Origin: Nitrospira sp. CR1.3 | Lineage (GTDB): Bacteria > Nitrospirota > Nitrospiria > Nitrospirales > Nitrospiraceae | DNA length: 64,000 nucleotides | Direction: 5' to 3' | NCBI GenBank assembly: GCA_014055525.1 | Contig: WIAH01000004.1 | Coordinates: 1 to 64,000 of the forward strand | Shown: positions 38,794 through 48,210 of the stretch, piece by piece | Numbering within the stretch: position 1 is the stretch's first letter | Layout: the number at the start of each line of letters is the position of its first letter | The notes under the pieces: generated by a model | What the model was told of the DNA's origin: nothing | Databases searched by the model: none | The model's input: the letters and a program-made list of their open reading frames with translations, nothing else | Position numbers and translations under genes: made by a program

Positions 38794-41730
38794 TCACGAC
38801 GCAGTAATGGCCAGCCTGCTGCGAACCTTCTCATGTTCCGATGCCGTGATGTCTTCATCCACCAGATAGACCCTCTCACCGGGGAGCTTGCCTTCTCCGG
38901 TTAGTTGATTCCGGATCGCTTCCGCCCGCTGGTGAGCCAATTTGCGCAACGCTTCTTCATCCGGTGGCATGGCGGCGACCAACTCCTGCTTCATCTCTTC
39001 GACCGTCGGCGGCCTAGCCGGTGACCCTGGTTTCAGTGCGGCCTCGGCCTGGCCAGCCTTGCTTTGTCGCCGTTCATAGAGGTCTCTGATCAGCCGTTTT
39101 TCCTCGTCCGGCGGTATCGGCTCCGCATTCGTCGGAGGCTTCCCACGATCGCGGTTCCACCTAGCCGACAGCTCTGCGGAGAGTTTCTGAAGCCCGAGCG
39201 CCTGGCGATCGCGGACAGGATCGGCTGTGCCGGTAATCTCCAGACGCAGGCCGGGCCTTTCCGCGAGCGCTTTTGTGAGGGCGTCGGCTTTTTTCGACTC
39301 CTCTCCGGAACTTTCAGCTGATCCAGGGGTAAACTCGAAGAACTGCAGATCCTCTCCTGTGCCTCCTCCGGGAATGAGACTGCCGACTAGGGCGAAGGGC
39401 GAAGCGACCATTTTGGTCAATAGATTGAGCAGCGCGGAAATGACCACCTTGCCGTATCGAAAATCCGGATCGCTAAGGTCCCCCCGAATAGGCAGATCGA
39501 TATCGATCCGACCGTTCCGATCCTTGAGAAGGGCGACAGCCAAAGGCACTGGGAGCGATGTGGCATCGGGGCTGTTTGTCTTCTCACCGAAGGTGAATTG
39601 CTCGATTGCGACCTTGTTTTCCGCCTCCAACTGTTTCTGGGACACCTTGTAGGCAAGATCGAGGAACAGTTTGCCCTTTCGTATCGGATATCCGGCGAAT
39701 TTCCCGCTATAGGGCGCCGCGGTCGTGAGATCCACGTTCTCAAACTTGATCGACAAATCCGTGAAGGCGTTCTCGCTGAGGGGATTGATCCTGCCTGAGA
39801 TCTTGAGTGGAGCCACCTTGTCGACACGGCCGGATATTTCCACCTCCGCCTTGGCCACTTCTTTCGACGACAGTCCTTTGATGGTACCGGTCAAATCGTG
39901 AATTCCCGTGCGCACCGTCGGCTGGATCGATTCGTCCACAAACGTCGCCGAACCCTTCAAGAGTTTCACCGTCTTCACGGCGACTGAAGGCGGGGTGTCC
40001 TTTTTCGGGGAACGCGAGGCCGTAGCCGGCGCCGGTGCGTCGCCGGCGGATTGGGGGCGCAGCTTGCTGAGATTGAGTTGTCCGTCCGCATGTTTAATCA
40101 GGCGCACGGCAGGCTGATCAAGCCCCACTTCCTCGATCGTGACGGCCGTCGGGTCAACTGCAAGCGCAATCTGCTTCAGCTGCAGCTGTTTCCATGAGAC
40201 CACCGGCAATCCCTGGTCTCGATCGGCGACCGCTAGATCCCTGATGCCGAAATTTCCGCGATAGGTCAAAAGAGGTGCGTTGGGATGTTCCAACGCGAGA
40301 TGGAGCCGCCCGTCCAGATCGATGTCGCCGGAATCGACGGCCACGAGAGCGGTCTTTTCGAAATACGGCACGAAGGGTTTGATGGCGACATGTTTCAAGC
40401 CCAGGGTCAGATCGGCGTCGAACGGGTTCACCACGATCGGCCCATCCACCTTGATTCTGCCCGTTTCGTTGAGTGTCAGCTCGAGGGACAAGGGAATCGG
40501 TTCAGTGATGGGAACTTTTACGTCGTGCGTGCGCGCGGACAGTCCGGAAATCTCCGCCCGCATCGGCGAACTGAGCGAGCGATCTTCAAAGTGGATCGCG
40601 TGATTCTTAAGGGCGGCTTCCTTCAGCGCGATGGTCCAGGGCTTATCTTTTCCGGCCTGCGGCGCGGGCTGGGCGGGAGACGGAGACGGTTCCGTGGCAA
40701 CCGGCGAGAACAACGACTGGTAGTTTACGGTTCCGTCGGCATTCATCCAGGCCGTCCAGGACCCATCGGCGACAGTGATGGAGGAGATTGAAACGTCGCG
40801 TTTCCGAAGATCCAGCTGAATGCCGTCTACGTTCAGCGAAGGGATGGTGATGAGCGGGTCCAGCCCTCCCTGCTCGACCAACGTGACGTCCGCGATGTGC
40901 AAAGCGCCGTCGGCCAGTGTGACATTCGGCGGCGAGACGCTGGCGTCTATGCGATACCGGCCGTCGGCCGCAAGCGTTCCCTTCGCGATGGTGAATCGAA
41001 AATTCTCCTGCAGGTACTTCCAGAGAACCGGAAGTTGTAATCCTCTGAACGAAAGTTTCCCTTCGGACTGGATCGGTTCCAGCGACGCTTTCCCTTCCCA
41101 CGACAGCGTCTTATCCTTCCCCAGCTCCGCCGTAAAGGCATAGGTGTTGTCGCCGCCCGGCTTGGTGTGGAAATTGTTCAGAACGATGTTGATGGGGACG
41201 ATGTCGAGCGAAAAAGGCTTCCGCTTCGATTCGTCCAGAAACTCCACAATGCCCTGCGCAATTTCGAATCGCCCGATCTGGACGGCTGGAATCCCTGAGG
41301 AACCATCGGCTTCCTGTGCCGGTTCAGTCGCTTCTGGAGCCTCACTCTGCGGGATCAAGTGGGCCAGGTTCACCCGGCCATCCTTTGCGACTTTCACCGA
41401 TACGAACGGAATCACAAAGCGAATCGTATCGAAGACGTACGCGCGGCGAATCAGGGAAATCGCCTGAAAATTGATGAAGAATTCATCGAAGCCGAGAAGC
41501 GGGGTCTGGTCCTTCTCCTGAATTTCGAATCCGCCCAGTCGAAGGGAAAGCGTGAAGGGGTTGACCTCCACCTCTTTGGCAATGACCGGACGCTGTAATT
41601 GGTCCGAGACTTTCGGAAACACATAGGACTTAATGGCGTAAGGGAGGAGGAAAAAACCGGCGAGCGTATAGGCCAGAAGGAAAACTGCTGTCGAGATGGC
41701 GAGAGGAATCGGCCGGAAGAACTTACGCAT
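38794..41730 (-). CDS. DUF748 / AsmA-like envelope protein
   Basis: 978 residues. One N-terminal membrane anchor (about 11-35) precedes long repeat-like beta-rich regions: RPVIAKEVEVNPFTLSLRLG, VNLAHLIPQSE, AALKNHAIHFEDRS, VKLLKGSATFVDESI. These resemble the DUF748/AsmA family, thought to move lipids between membranes. The C-terminal part (about 780-870) has an OmpA-like segment LRLEITGTADPVRDRQALGL. Function inferred from family only. Confidence 0.85.
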   Translation of the reverse strand: MRKFFRPIPLAISTAVFLLAYTLAGFFLLPYAIKSYVFPKVSDQLQRPVIAKEVEVNPFTLSLRLGGFEIQEKDQTPLLGFDEFFINFQAISLIRRAYVFDTIRFVIPFVSVKVAKDGRVNLAHLIPQSEAPEATEPAQEADGSSGIPAVQIGRFEIAQGIVEFLDESKRKPFSLDIVPINIVLNNFHTKPGGDNTYAFTAELGKDKTLSWEGKASLEPIQSEGKLSFRGLQLPVLWKYLQENFRFTIAKGTLAADGRYRIDASVSPPNVTLADGALHIADVTLVEQGGLDPLITIPSLNVDGIQLDLRKRDVSISSITVADGSWTAWMNADGTVNYQSLFSPVATEPSPSPAQPAPQAGKDKPWTIALKEAALKNHAIHFEDRSLSSPMRAEISGLSARTHDVKVPITEPIPLSLELTLNETGRIKVDGPIVVNPFDADLTLGLKHVAIKPFVPYFEKTALVAVDSGDIDLDGRLHLALEHPNAPLLTYRGNFGIRDLAVADRDQGLPVVSWKQLQLKQIALAVDPTAVTIEEVGLDQPAVRLIKHADGQLNLSKLRPQSAGDAPAPATASRSPKKDTPPSVAVKTVKLLKGSATFVDESIQPTVRTGIHDLTGTIKGLSSKEVAKAEVEISGRVDKVAPLKISGRINPLSENAFTDLSIKFENVDLTTAAPYSGKFAGYPIRKGKLFLDLAYKVSQKQLEAENKVAIEQFTFGEKTNSPDATSLPVPLAVALLKDRNGRIDIDLPIRGDLSDPDFRYGKVVISALLNLLTKMVASPFALVGSLIPGGGTGEDLQFFEFTPGSAESSGEESKKADALTKALAERPGLRLEITGTADPVRDRQALGLQKLSAELSARWNRDRGKPPTNAEPIPPDEEKRLIRDLYERRQSKAGQAEAALKPGSPARPPTVEEMKQELVAAMPPDEEALRKLAHQRAEAIRNQLTGEGKLPGERVYLVDEDITASEHEKVRSRLAITAS

Positions 41731-41840
41731 GTAGTCTCGAACCCATTAATGATCAATACGAGGGGAAACTATAGGAGAGGCTGGCTGTTGATGTCTACTG
41801 GAGTTTGTCCCCGGCAGGTGCTGATCCGGCGGCGCAATGA

Positions 41841-42056
41841 AGAGAGGCTACGCCCGGTGCGTCGCCGGCGCGCGCACAACGAAGTTCTTGAAACACTGGA
41901 GGGTTTTATCCGCGAGCGTCGATAAAGAGAGGCTGCGCCTGAAGAGCCCGCGGCACGAGCAAGACGGAATCCTGGGGAACACTGGAGGTGTGTACCCGCT
42001 GCCGTCAATAGGGGAAGGCTGACGCCGATGAGGCAGCGGCACGAGCAAGCTTGGTT
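41841..42056. repeat. 2.5 degenerate tandem copies of an about 86-bp unit
   Basis: Three successive copies begin AGAGAGGCT (41841), AGAGAGGCT (41926) and GGGAAGGCT (42012). AACACTGGA recurs at 41892 and 41978. Copies two and three carry GCGGCACGAGCAAG. The last copy ends at the 3' end of the tRNA-Arg gene. GCGGCACGAGCAAG appears again at 44187 in the downstream flank of the tRNA-Pro. The repeat lies just past the 3' ends of both tRNAs, so it may be a tRNA trailer or an insertion scar. Confidence 0.7.
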
Positions 42057-42133
<77 letters not shown>

Positions 42134-42334
42134 ACGATGATTTTTCAACAACTTCTATCCTGACCGCTTGGTTGAAGATTCATCAGGTGTTACTACGGTG
42201 TCAGCCTGGAGACAAGTGTTAAGCTTTTGAGCCGCTTGCGTCAAGTCTCGCTCCTCACACTATAGTGACCTTGGTTTCCTAATACTGGTAGGCCGATCGG
42301 CCTCCTCAGTAGGAAGGCAGAGGACCAGAACAAG

Positions 42335-42382
42335 GTGATGTCATTTTTCATAATTGACATCACAGAAAATGAATGGTAGCCT
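42335..42382 (+). promoter_or_regulatory. palindromic operator and promoter of the RHH-Fic module
   Basis: GTGATGTCA (42335-42343) and its exact reverse complement TGACATCAC (42355-42363) are separated by 11 bases. The second arm overlaps a perfect -35 box TTGACA (42354-42359). With a 17-bp spacer the -10 is TAGCCT (42377-42382, three of six consensus bases). Transcription would then begin at about the A of the ATG (42389), giving a leaderless message; no ribosome site is seen. Ribbon-helix-helix proteins often repress their own operons through such palindromes. Confidence 0.65.
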
Positions 42383-42388
42383 ACGGTC

Positions 42389-42736
42389 ATGGTAAAAAAA
42401 GGTACCCTCTTAACGAGAAGAGCGACCACGTTTCGGCTTGATCAACGGAAGCAGGCTGCGCTCGCAAACCTCAGTAAGATATTGCGACGCCCGATGAATA
42501 CCCTGGTCAACGAGGCTGTGGAAGTCTATCTTCAGAAACGCAACCTCGAAGTAGAGCGAGATCTACAAGCCACTCTCAAGAGTCTTCGCACCTATCGTCA
42601 GCGCGATCCTCACTTCAAGAAGGCCATTGCCGCGTTCATCGATGCTGAAGCCAACCTCAAGGATCCGTTCGAAAGCACGTTGACCACAGCCGACGGCCCT
42701 GTGCGTGCCGAACTCCATCGGCTATTGCATGGCTGA
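42389..42736 (+). CDS. ribbon-helix-helix regulator of the Fic module
   Basis: 115 residues. Residues about 10-50 form a CopG/Arc-like ribbon-helix-helix: ATTFRLDQRKQAALANLSKI then PMNTLVNEAVEVYL. The 65-residue C-terminal extension (charged, with DPFESTL) has no known domain. It ends by overlapping the fic start by 8 nt. Likely a DNA-binding repressor and possibly the antitoxin of Fic. I found no exact S/TxxxE[G/N] Fic-inhibitory motif in it. Confidence 0.83.
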   Translation: MVKKGTLLTRRATTFRLDQRKQAALANLSKILRRPMNTLVNEAVEVYLQKRNLEVERDLQATLKSLRTYRQRDPHFKKAIAAFIDAEANLKDPFESTLTTADGPVRAELHRLLHG

Positions 42737-43334
42737 TTGGGACCAGGATAGTCCTCAGCTCCGACGTAACCTCGCACAAGTCCTCGCCTCCATCCAGGAC
42801 GATGCCAGCCGGCGGACACTGCCCAGTATTCAGGCTATCCGGGGTTGGCATAAGAATGTCATGGAGGGACTCGACGTACCTGATCGGAACTTCGTCGGCA
42901 AGTTCCGAGGCGAATCGGATCTTGAAAACATCAATGTGTGGATTGGTAAATATTTTGGCGTGGAAGCCGGACAAGTCGCCAACGAGCTTGCTCGTTTTGA
43001 ACAGACCCTGCAGAAAGCGGTTCAACGGCTCGATCAATTACTACCGCCAGGCGCCGCCTTGGATGCCGATACCACCTTGGCCATCCTTGACCTCTGTGCC
43101 TGGACACATGCCGAATGGGTACGCATCCATCCGTTCGCAAACGGAAACGGTCGAACCGCACGGCTCTTAGCCAACAGTTTCGCGATGCGCTATGAACTTC
43201 CACCTTTCGTCCGTTTACGACCAAGGCCGGATGGTGAGTATGGCAGTGCTTGTGAACAGGCCATGCGAGGCGATTGGGAGTCCACAGCCCGGCTATTTCA
43301 TCGCATGCTGGTCGAATTCCTAAAGGAGACATAA
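42729..43334 (+). CDS. Fic-domain protein (AMP transferase)
   Basis: 201 residues from the ATG at 42729. The active site HPFANGNGR (His134 to Arg142) matches the Fic consensus HPFx[DG]GNGR, so AMP transfer to hydroxyl side chains is expected. Residues about 55-75 (GKFRGESDLENI) form the flap region. No inhibitory S/TxxxE[G/N] helix is found in the protein. Its start overlaps the RHH gene and a phosphoesterase gene follows after 11 nt. Confidence 0.92.
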   Translation: MADWDQDSPQLRRNLAQVLASIQDDASRRTLPSIQAIRGWHKNVMEGLDVPDRNFVGKFRGESDLENINVWIGKYFGVEAGQVANELARFEQTLQKAVQRLDQLLPPGAALDADTTLAILDLCAWTHAEWVRIHPFANGNGRTARLLANSFAMRYELPPFVRLRPRPDGEYGSACEQAMRGDWESTARLFHRMLVEFLKET

Positions 43335-43345
43335 TTTCTCCCCCC

Positions 43346-44143
43346 ATGCGCGCAGTATGGTTGACCGATATTCACCTCGATTTCCTGAGCCCACGAGCCT
43401 GCCAAGACTTCTTTGCCCGAGTGGTCTCGACAACTCCTGATGCGGTGTTCCTGACGGGCGATGTCTCCATCGCGCCCTCCCTGCTTGACCATCTCTCGGC
43501 GCTGTCTGACGCCATCAACAAACCGGTCTATTTCGTACTCGGCAATCACGACTTTTATCACGGGTCCATCACCAAGGTGCGGGCTCGGGTTCGACAATTC
43601 TGTCGTACCCATCCATCGCTCAACTACCTCACGAGCAAGAAGATAGTGCCACTGACTCAGTCAACGGCACTCGTAGGACATGACGGCTGGGGTGATGGAA
43701 GGTATGGAGATTATCCACACTCGACGGTGCGTCTCAACGATCACCTGCTAATCAAGGAGCTCACCGGTCTGACCTCAACGGGGTTGCAACAGCGGCTCAT
43801 GCGGCTTGGAGATGCAGCGGCTACCTCCTTGCGAAAGGTGGTGCCAGATGCACTAAACCGGTATCAACAGGTGATCCTGCTGACTCATGTCCCTCCATTC
43901 CGGGAATCCTGTTGGTACCAAGGTCGGGTCAGCAACGATGACTGGCTTCCGTTGTTTGCCTGTCAGGCGGTGGGTGACGTTCTCCGTGAAGAAATGGCAA
44001 AGCGACCGGACCGTCGGATGACGGTCTATTGCGGGCATACTCACAGTCCGGGGACCGCGCAAATCTTGCCGAATCTACTGGTGGTGACCGGTGCAGCGGA
44101 ATATGGGGCGCCACAAATTAATGACGTGCTCACGATAGATTGA
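43346..44143 (+). CDS. calcineurin-like phosphoesterase of the Fic module
   Basis: 265 residues. The metallophosphoesterase motifs are all present: DIHLDF (Asp8, His10), GDVS (Asp39), GNHDF (Asn67, His68), GHDGWGD, THVPPF and CGHTHSPG. Two metal ions and hydrolysis of phosphoesters are expected. It lies 11 nt after fic, so co-translation is likely. Substrate unknown; removal of AMP from Fic targets is a guess. Confidence 0.9.
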   Translation: MRAVWLTDIHLDFLSPRACQDFFARVVSTTPDAVFLTGDVSIAPSLLDHLSALSDAINKPVYFVLGNHDFYHGSITKVRARVRQFCRTHPSLNYLTSKKIVPLTQSTALVGHDGWGDGRYGDYPHSTVRLNDHLLIKELTGLTSTGLQQRLMRLGDAAATSLRKVVPDALNRYQQVILLTHVPPFRESCWYQGRVSNDDWLPLFACQAVGDVLREEMAKRPDRRMTVYCGHTHSPGTAQILPNLLVVTGAAEYGAPQINDVLTID

Positions 44144-44212
44144 AGACTCCCCCGCCGTCAATTACCGAGCGCCATAAAGGGGGCGGCGGCACGAGCAAGA
44201 TCATCAGGTGAC

Positions 44213-44272
44213 AAACACTTGTAGTGTTTCTCCGCAGGCATCCTTCACGATAAAACGATGGTGAGCCTGCGG
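44213..44272. repeat. hairpins in the tRNA-Pro 3' flank
   Basis: Perfect AAACACT-TGT-AGTGTTT (44213-44229), and CCGCAGGC (44232-44239) with GCCTGCGG (44265-44272) around a 25-nt loop. Both lie between the phosphoesterase stop and the encoded CCA of tRNA-Pro. They may end transcription on either strand. No long T run is seen. Confidence 0.5.
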
Positions 44273-44290
44273 CCCACACGAAGTGCGGTA

Positions 44291-44367
<77 letters not shown>

Positions 44368-44372
44368 ACATT

Positions 44373-44447
44373 AACGGTTGCTGAAAATTGCTTACGATTC
44401 GCCCCCTCGCTCGCTGCCGCCTTGCCAGAAGCATTTTTGAGCGTCCC
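44373..44447 (+). repeat. degenerate copy of the GGCTGTTGAAAAAG element
   Basis: The stretch from GGTTGCTGAAAATTG to TTTTTGAGCGTCC aligns with the ends of the 122-bp element at 47407, including the inner TTCGCCCCCTCGCTCGCTGC segment, but lacks about 45 bp of its middle. It lies on the 5' side of the tRNA-Pro gene. Confidence 0.6.
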
Positions 44448-44464
44448 ATCTATGCAAAGCAACA

Positions 44465-45073
44465 TCATTGAACATGAACCGCTTGCGTGATGAGCATATT
44501 CCTTACCTGCGCAAAGGCTTTGGCGCGATGACTTACGCGATTCTTTTCCTCCGGCGTCAGTTCCGCCAACGTCTTCCCCAGTTCCGGTACGAAAAACACC
44601 GGATCGTAGCCGAAACCATGATCGCCAATCGGCTTCTCCGCAATTTCTCCTTCCAAGATGCCTCGGGCTACTTGGACACCGTTGCCTGGAAGAGCCAATG
44701 TCGCGACGGTCAGAAACCGCGCTGTTCGCCGCTCTTGCGGAACATGAGCGAGCTCCTTCAATAACTTACGCCAATTTTCCTCATATGTCACATGTTCGCC
44801 CGCATAGCGCGCAGCATAGACTCCTGGACGGCCTCCCAGAGCGTCCACTTCCAGCCCCGTATCGTCCGCGACCGCGGGCAGTCCGGTCGCTTCTGCAATC
44901 GCTCGCGCCTTTTTGACTGCATTCGCCTCGCAGGTCGATCCGTCCTCGACCACATCGGGCGCGTCGGGAAACTCATCGATCGTCCTGATTCGTATCCCAA
45001 GGTCGCTGAGCAATGCGGAAAGCTCCTCTGCCTTATGGCGGTTGCGGGTTGCCAGGACCAGTTCGTGAATCAT
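44465..45073 (-). CDS. rdgB: XTP/dITP diphosphatase
   Basis: Hydrolyses non-canonical purine triphosphates. 202 residues from MIHELVLATRNRHKAEEL, the family N terminus with the SxNxxK-like motif. Also ADDTGLEVDALGGRPGVYAARYAG and GFGYDPVFFVPE (catalytic Asp). It follows rph by 11 nt, the common bacterial rph-rdgB arrangement. Start at 45073 because the longer frame has no family match. Confidence 0.95.
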   Translation of the reverse strand: MIHELVLATRNRHKAEELSALLSDLGIRIRTIDEFPDAPDVVEDGSTCEANAVKKARAIAEATGLPAVADDTGLEVDALGGRPGVYAARYAGEHVTYEENWRKLLKELAHVPQERRTARFLTVATLALPGNGVQVARGILEGEIAEKPIGDHGFGYDPVFFVPELGKTLAELTPEEKNRVSHRAKAFAQVRNMLITQAVHVQ

Positions 45074-45084
45074 ATTGCTCGCAA

Positions 45085-45828
45085 CTAGTCCAGGGCCCCG
45101 ACCAGATCCTTTTGCAGCGCCGTGAGCGTCTGAATGGCAGACCATCCATGAGCCAGAAACCCGTCCATATCCTGCTTGGCAAAGGGTGTCCGCTCCGCCG
45201 TGCCCTGGATCTCTACAAACTGTCCCTTGCCGGTCATCACGAGGTTCATATCGACCTCGGCCATGGAGTCTTCCGTATAGGCCAGATCGACGAGGATCTC
45301 CCCTCCGACCTTTCCCACGCTGACCGCGGCGAGATAATCGTTCAATGGGCGTTTCTTGATGAGGCCGCGCGATTTCAACGTGGCAAAGGCATCGGCCAGC
45401 GCGATGAAGGCTCCGGTAATGGAAGCGGTTCTGGTTCCTCCATCGGCCTGAATCACGTCACAGTCGATCCAGATCGATCGTTCGCCCATCTGTTCCATCC
45501 CGGTGACGGCGCGCAGGGCCCGACCGACGAGACGCTGAATTTCCAATGTTCTCCCGCCCTGTTTGCCTTTGACGGCTTCGCGAGGCGATCGCTCATGGGT
45601 TGAGCGGGGCAACATCGAATATTCTGCGGTTACCCAGCCTGTTCCCTTCCCTTTCAGAAAGGGGGGGACTTTTTCTTCTACTGAAGCCGTACAAATGACT
45701 TTCGTATCCCCCATTTCTATCAAGACGGAGCCTTCGGCATGTTTGATGAAATGCCGCGTTACCTTGATCGGGCGAAGCTGATCCTTCCGCCGGCCATCCA
45801 CACGAAGTATTCCCCCCGCACCGCTCAT
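45085..45828 (-). CDS. rph: ribonuclease PH
   Basis: 3'-5' exoribonuclease that trims tRNA precursors with phosphate. 247 residues; [20 protein letters not shown] start, [19 protein letters not shown] with the conserved Arg residues, and [17 protein letters not shown]. The ATG at 45828 fits the family; an in-frame ATG at 45894 has no support. Upstream of rdgB in one operon. Confidence 0.96.
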   Translation of the reverse strand: MSGAGGILRVDGRRKDQLRPIKVTRHFIKHAEGSVLIEMGDTKVICTASVEEKVPPFLKGKGTGWVTAEYSMLPRSTHERSPREAVKGKQGGRTLEIQRLVGRALRAVTGMEQMGERSIWIDCDVIQADGGTRTASITGAFIALADAFATLKSRGLIKKRPLNDYLAAVSVGKVGGEILVDLAYTEDSMAEVDMNLVMTGKGQFVEIQGTAERTPFAKQDMDGFLAHGWSAIQTLTALQKDLVGALD

Positions 45829-46262
45829 GACAATCACTTCCTTCCTCTGGTTTGAGATGGAGCGCATTATAGTGAAGGCCCTCTCAAAGCGCAACGAAAC
45901 CGGGCCCGCATCAATGGTATTTCCCCTTATGTGTTGTCGAGTTGCCTGTATGTCCTGTGTACAAAAGTGCCAATCACGCGCCTAATTCTGTACCTGCCAT
46001 TCTCGCGGAGATGTCCGAGAGACGCTGCATCGTATTCCTGCAGGATATTCAGGGATGCAAATCCATCAGCCAAACGGGCGGTTCCCTGAGACCTCGCCAA
46101 ACGCGCGAGGATTGTCAGAACCGCGCCGAAAACGGGAAAATAGTGGCACAAAAGGTGCACACGCTTTACAGTTCTTAGGAAAAGACCATGAAGCGAAGAC
46201 CACCGACCGAAAACAGCGGTAACCTCGTTCGTACCGCAACGTCCTGACCGGCACCACCGCCA
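45829..46262. other. 434-nt region without supportable gene
   Basis: Both strands have short frames of about 77 codons here, but neither has a ribosome site or a recognisable family. The region should contain the promoters of rph (minus) and of the HD-GYP gene (plus). Confidence 0.4.
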
Positions 46263-47405
46263 ATGACCTTACTTCTGGACAAATCCAGCCGGCAAACCAT
46301 TCTCGACCTCAAGCGTGTTCTCATTGTCGATGATGAGGAGCCTATCAGACGGCTGCTGGGTTATATGCTTCAATCGCACGGGTATGAGACGGTGTTGGCA
46401 TCCGATGCCAAGGAGGCGCGTCAGCGGTTGGAGGAACATCCATTTGCCCTCGTTCTCTGCGACGTGAATATGCCGGGAGAGTCAGGGATGGACCTCGTCA
46501 GGAATATTCTGTCCGACCATCCTCATACGGCCGCCATCATGGTGACAGGCCTCGACAGCGCGGTGCTGGCCAACGCAGCGCTGGATATGGGCGCCTTTGG
46601 TTATGTCGTGAAGCCGTTTGAGTCGAACGAAGTCCTCATCAACGTGACCAATGCCCTTCGCCGTCGTCGGTTGGAGATCGAGAACAAGCTTCACCGGGAC
46701 AATCTTGAGGACATCGTGCGAACCAGGACGATGGCGCTTCAGCAGGCGCTCGAATGGCTTGAACGAAGCGAGAAAGAACTGCGGCTTTCGCGGGAAGAAA
46801 CTATTCAACGGCTGGCGATCGCGGCGGAATATCGGGACGGCGCCACGGCGCAGCATATCCAGCGGATGAGCCGCTATTCCGAGTTGCTCGCGCATCGTTA
46901 CGGACTCTCCAACGAACGGTGTGAGCTCATACGAACGGCCAGTCCCATGCACGACATCGGGAAGATCGGGACGCCGGATCACGTGCTTCTGAAACCGGGG
47001 AAGTTCACGCAGGATGAACTGCATGTGATGTCTCAACACGCCGAAATCGGTTATCGGATTCTGGGGGGCTCTGAGGCCGAAATCCTGAATGTTGCCGCGA
47101 CAATCGCCCTGACGCATCATGAACGTTGGGACGGTACCGGATATCCCCGCGGTCTCAAGGGAGAAGAAATCCCCATCGAAGGGCGTATCGTGGCCATTGC
47201 GGATGCGTTCGACGCGCTGACGACAGCGCGCGTCTATAAGCCCGCATTTGAATTCGATCATGCAGTCGAATTGATGATCAAGAAGCGCGGGCTGCATTTC
47301 GATCCCGAGTTGCTCGATGTCTTCCTGGCTTCGCTCGCCGATATCAAACGTATCTATGAGCAGTATGCGGATAAGCCGGCGCTTGGTTCCGTCCGCGAGT
47401 CCTAG
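46263..47405 (+). CDS. HD-GYP response regulator
   Basis: 380 residues. N-terminal receiver domain (about 18-130): LIVDDEEPIRRLL, phospho-accepting Asp in LVLCDVNMPG, and KPFESNEVL. A coiled coil at about 140-180 is followed by an HD-GYP domain: MHDIGKIGTPDHVLLKPG and HHERWDGTGYPRGLKGEEI. HD-GYP proteins break cyclic di-GMP, here under phosphorylation control. No sensor kinase is adjacent. No clear ribosome site at the ATG. Its stop is followed 1 nt later by a repeat element. Confidence 0.93.
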   Translation: MTLLLDKSSRQTILDLKRVLIVDDEEPIRRLLGYMLQSHGYETVLASDAKEARQRLEEHPFALVLCDVNMPGESGMDLVRNILSDHPHTAAIMVTGLDSAVLANAALDMGAFGYVVKPFESNEVLINVTNALRRRRLEIENKLHRDNLEDIVRTRTMALQQALEWLERSEKELRLSREETIQRLAIAAEYRDGATAQHIQRMSRYSELLAHRYGLSNERCELIRTASPMHDIGKIGTPDHVLLKPGKFTQDELHVMSQHAEIGYRILGGSEAEILNVAATIALTHHERWDGTGYPRGLKGEEIPIEGRIVAIADAFDALTTARVYKPAFEFDHAVELMIKKRGLHFDPELLDVFLASLADIKRIYEQYADKPALGSVRES

Positions 47406-47406
47406 C

Positions 47407-47528
47407 GGCTGTTGAAAAAGCCCGCCAACTTCGTTCTCACATCGCTCAGAGACTCACCGTACAACACAAAAGTACGCTTCGCCTCTTCGCTCGTTGCGGC
47501 CTTGCTGGACGGTCTTTTTGAACAGCCT
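47407..47528. repeat. 122-bp element with GGCTGTTGAAAAAG inverted ends
   Basis: Left end GGCTGTTGAAAAAG (47407-47420) and right end CTTTTTGAACAGCC match as inverted repeats at 13 of 14 positions. It lies directly after the HD-GYP stop codon. A degenerate copy lies at 44373 and a truncated one at 48211. It looks like a MITE or REP-type element and could also act as a terminator. Confidence 0.8.
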
Positions 47529-47699
47529 TTAAGGCGCCCTGTTGTGAAGGTGTTCAGGCGTGAATCAGTTTTCGCCATTTCGTTGACCAGTTTTTCCCTC
47601 GCCGATATACTCCATTCATCGCGTCGGTACAGCCTCCATCCCGCAACACCGGCTTCGTACCAGAACAGATCCCGCGTCCAAACGAAAGGATCGGCGTCC

Positions 47700-48209
47700 A
47701 TGGCCAAGAAGAGCGCGCTCACAAAGAAAACAGGCGTCACCAGGAACTGGATTGCCTATCTCTGCGAAGCTCTCGTCACTTCGGGAGCAATGCCGACGTG
47801 GGAGGCCGCGACCTATCTGACCGAGAATCTGTTCGGCGAGAAACCCAATCCCCGACTGCTCGGGACCAATAATGCGTTCGAAGTCACCGCACAATTCCTT
47901 CGCCGGCTGTATCAGCCGCTGGTTGAAGCCGCTGCGCGCGAGGTTACGCTTCCGGCCGGCTCCATGCTGCACGTGTTTACCGACATCAGCTTGACCGGCA
48001 AGTCTGTCGTCATTGTCGTGTACTTCCCCGGCGGCTATCACCCGCATCAATTGCTCTTGCTGGACGCGGCCAAGGCCTGGGATCTGGTGTTCGCCGATTC
48101 GGAAGAATTCAATCGATGGGCTGAAGAACGGTACCGCTCAGTGAAGTCGGCTCTGACGGCGGCTGTCGGAAAGCCTCTCCGTCACTCCATGCTGGCTGAA
48201 GTCTCCTAA
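47700..48209 (+). CDS. uncharacterised protein
   Basis: 169 residues, no family recognised. N terminus basic (MAKKSALTKKTG), the middle helix-rich with LTENLFGEKPNPRLL, and a beta-rich section (HVFTDISLTGKSVVIVVYF) with PHQLLLLDAAKAW after it. Start at 47700, although the frame is open further upstream through the repeat element. It is bracketed by repeats: the 122-bp element before and a truncated copy 1 nt after its stop. Confidence 0.7.
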   Translation: MAKKSALTKKTGVTRNWIAYLCEALVTSGAMPTWEAATYLTENLFGEKPNPRLLGTNNAFEVTAQFLRRLYQPLVEAAAREVTLPAGSMLHVFTDISLTGKSVVIVVYFPGGYHPHQLLLLDAAKAWDLVFADSEEFNRWAEERYRSVKSALTAAVGKPLRHSMLAEVS

Positions 48210-48210
48210 T

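Noticed and set aside
41731-42056. CRISPR array from the spaced repeats at 41.8-42.0 kb
   Set aside because: Units are about 86 bp apart, degenerate throughout, and have no constant repeat with unique spacers; no cas genes nearby.
45927-46178. 77- and 78-codon frames on both strands between rph and the HD-GYP gene
   Set aside because: No ribosome site and no recognisable domain; they overlap each other.
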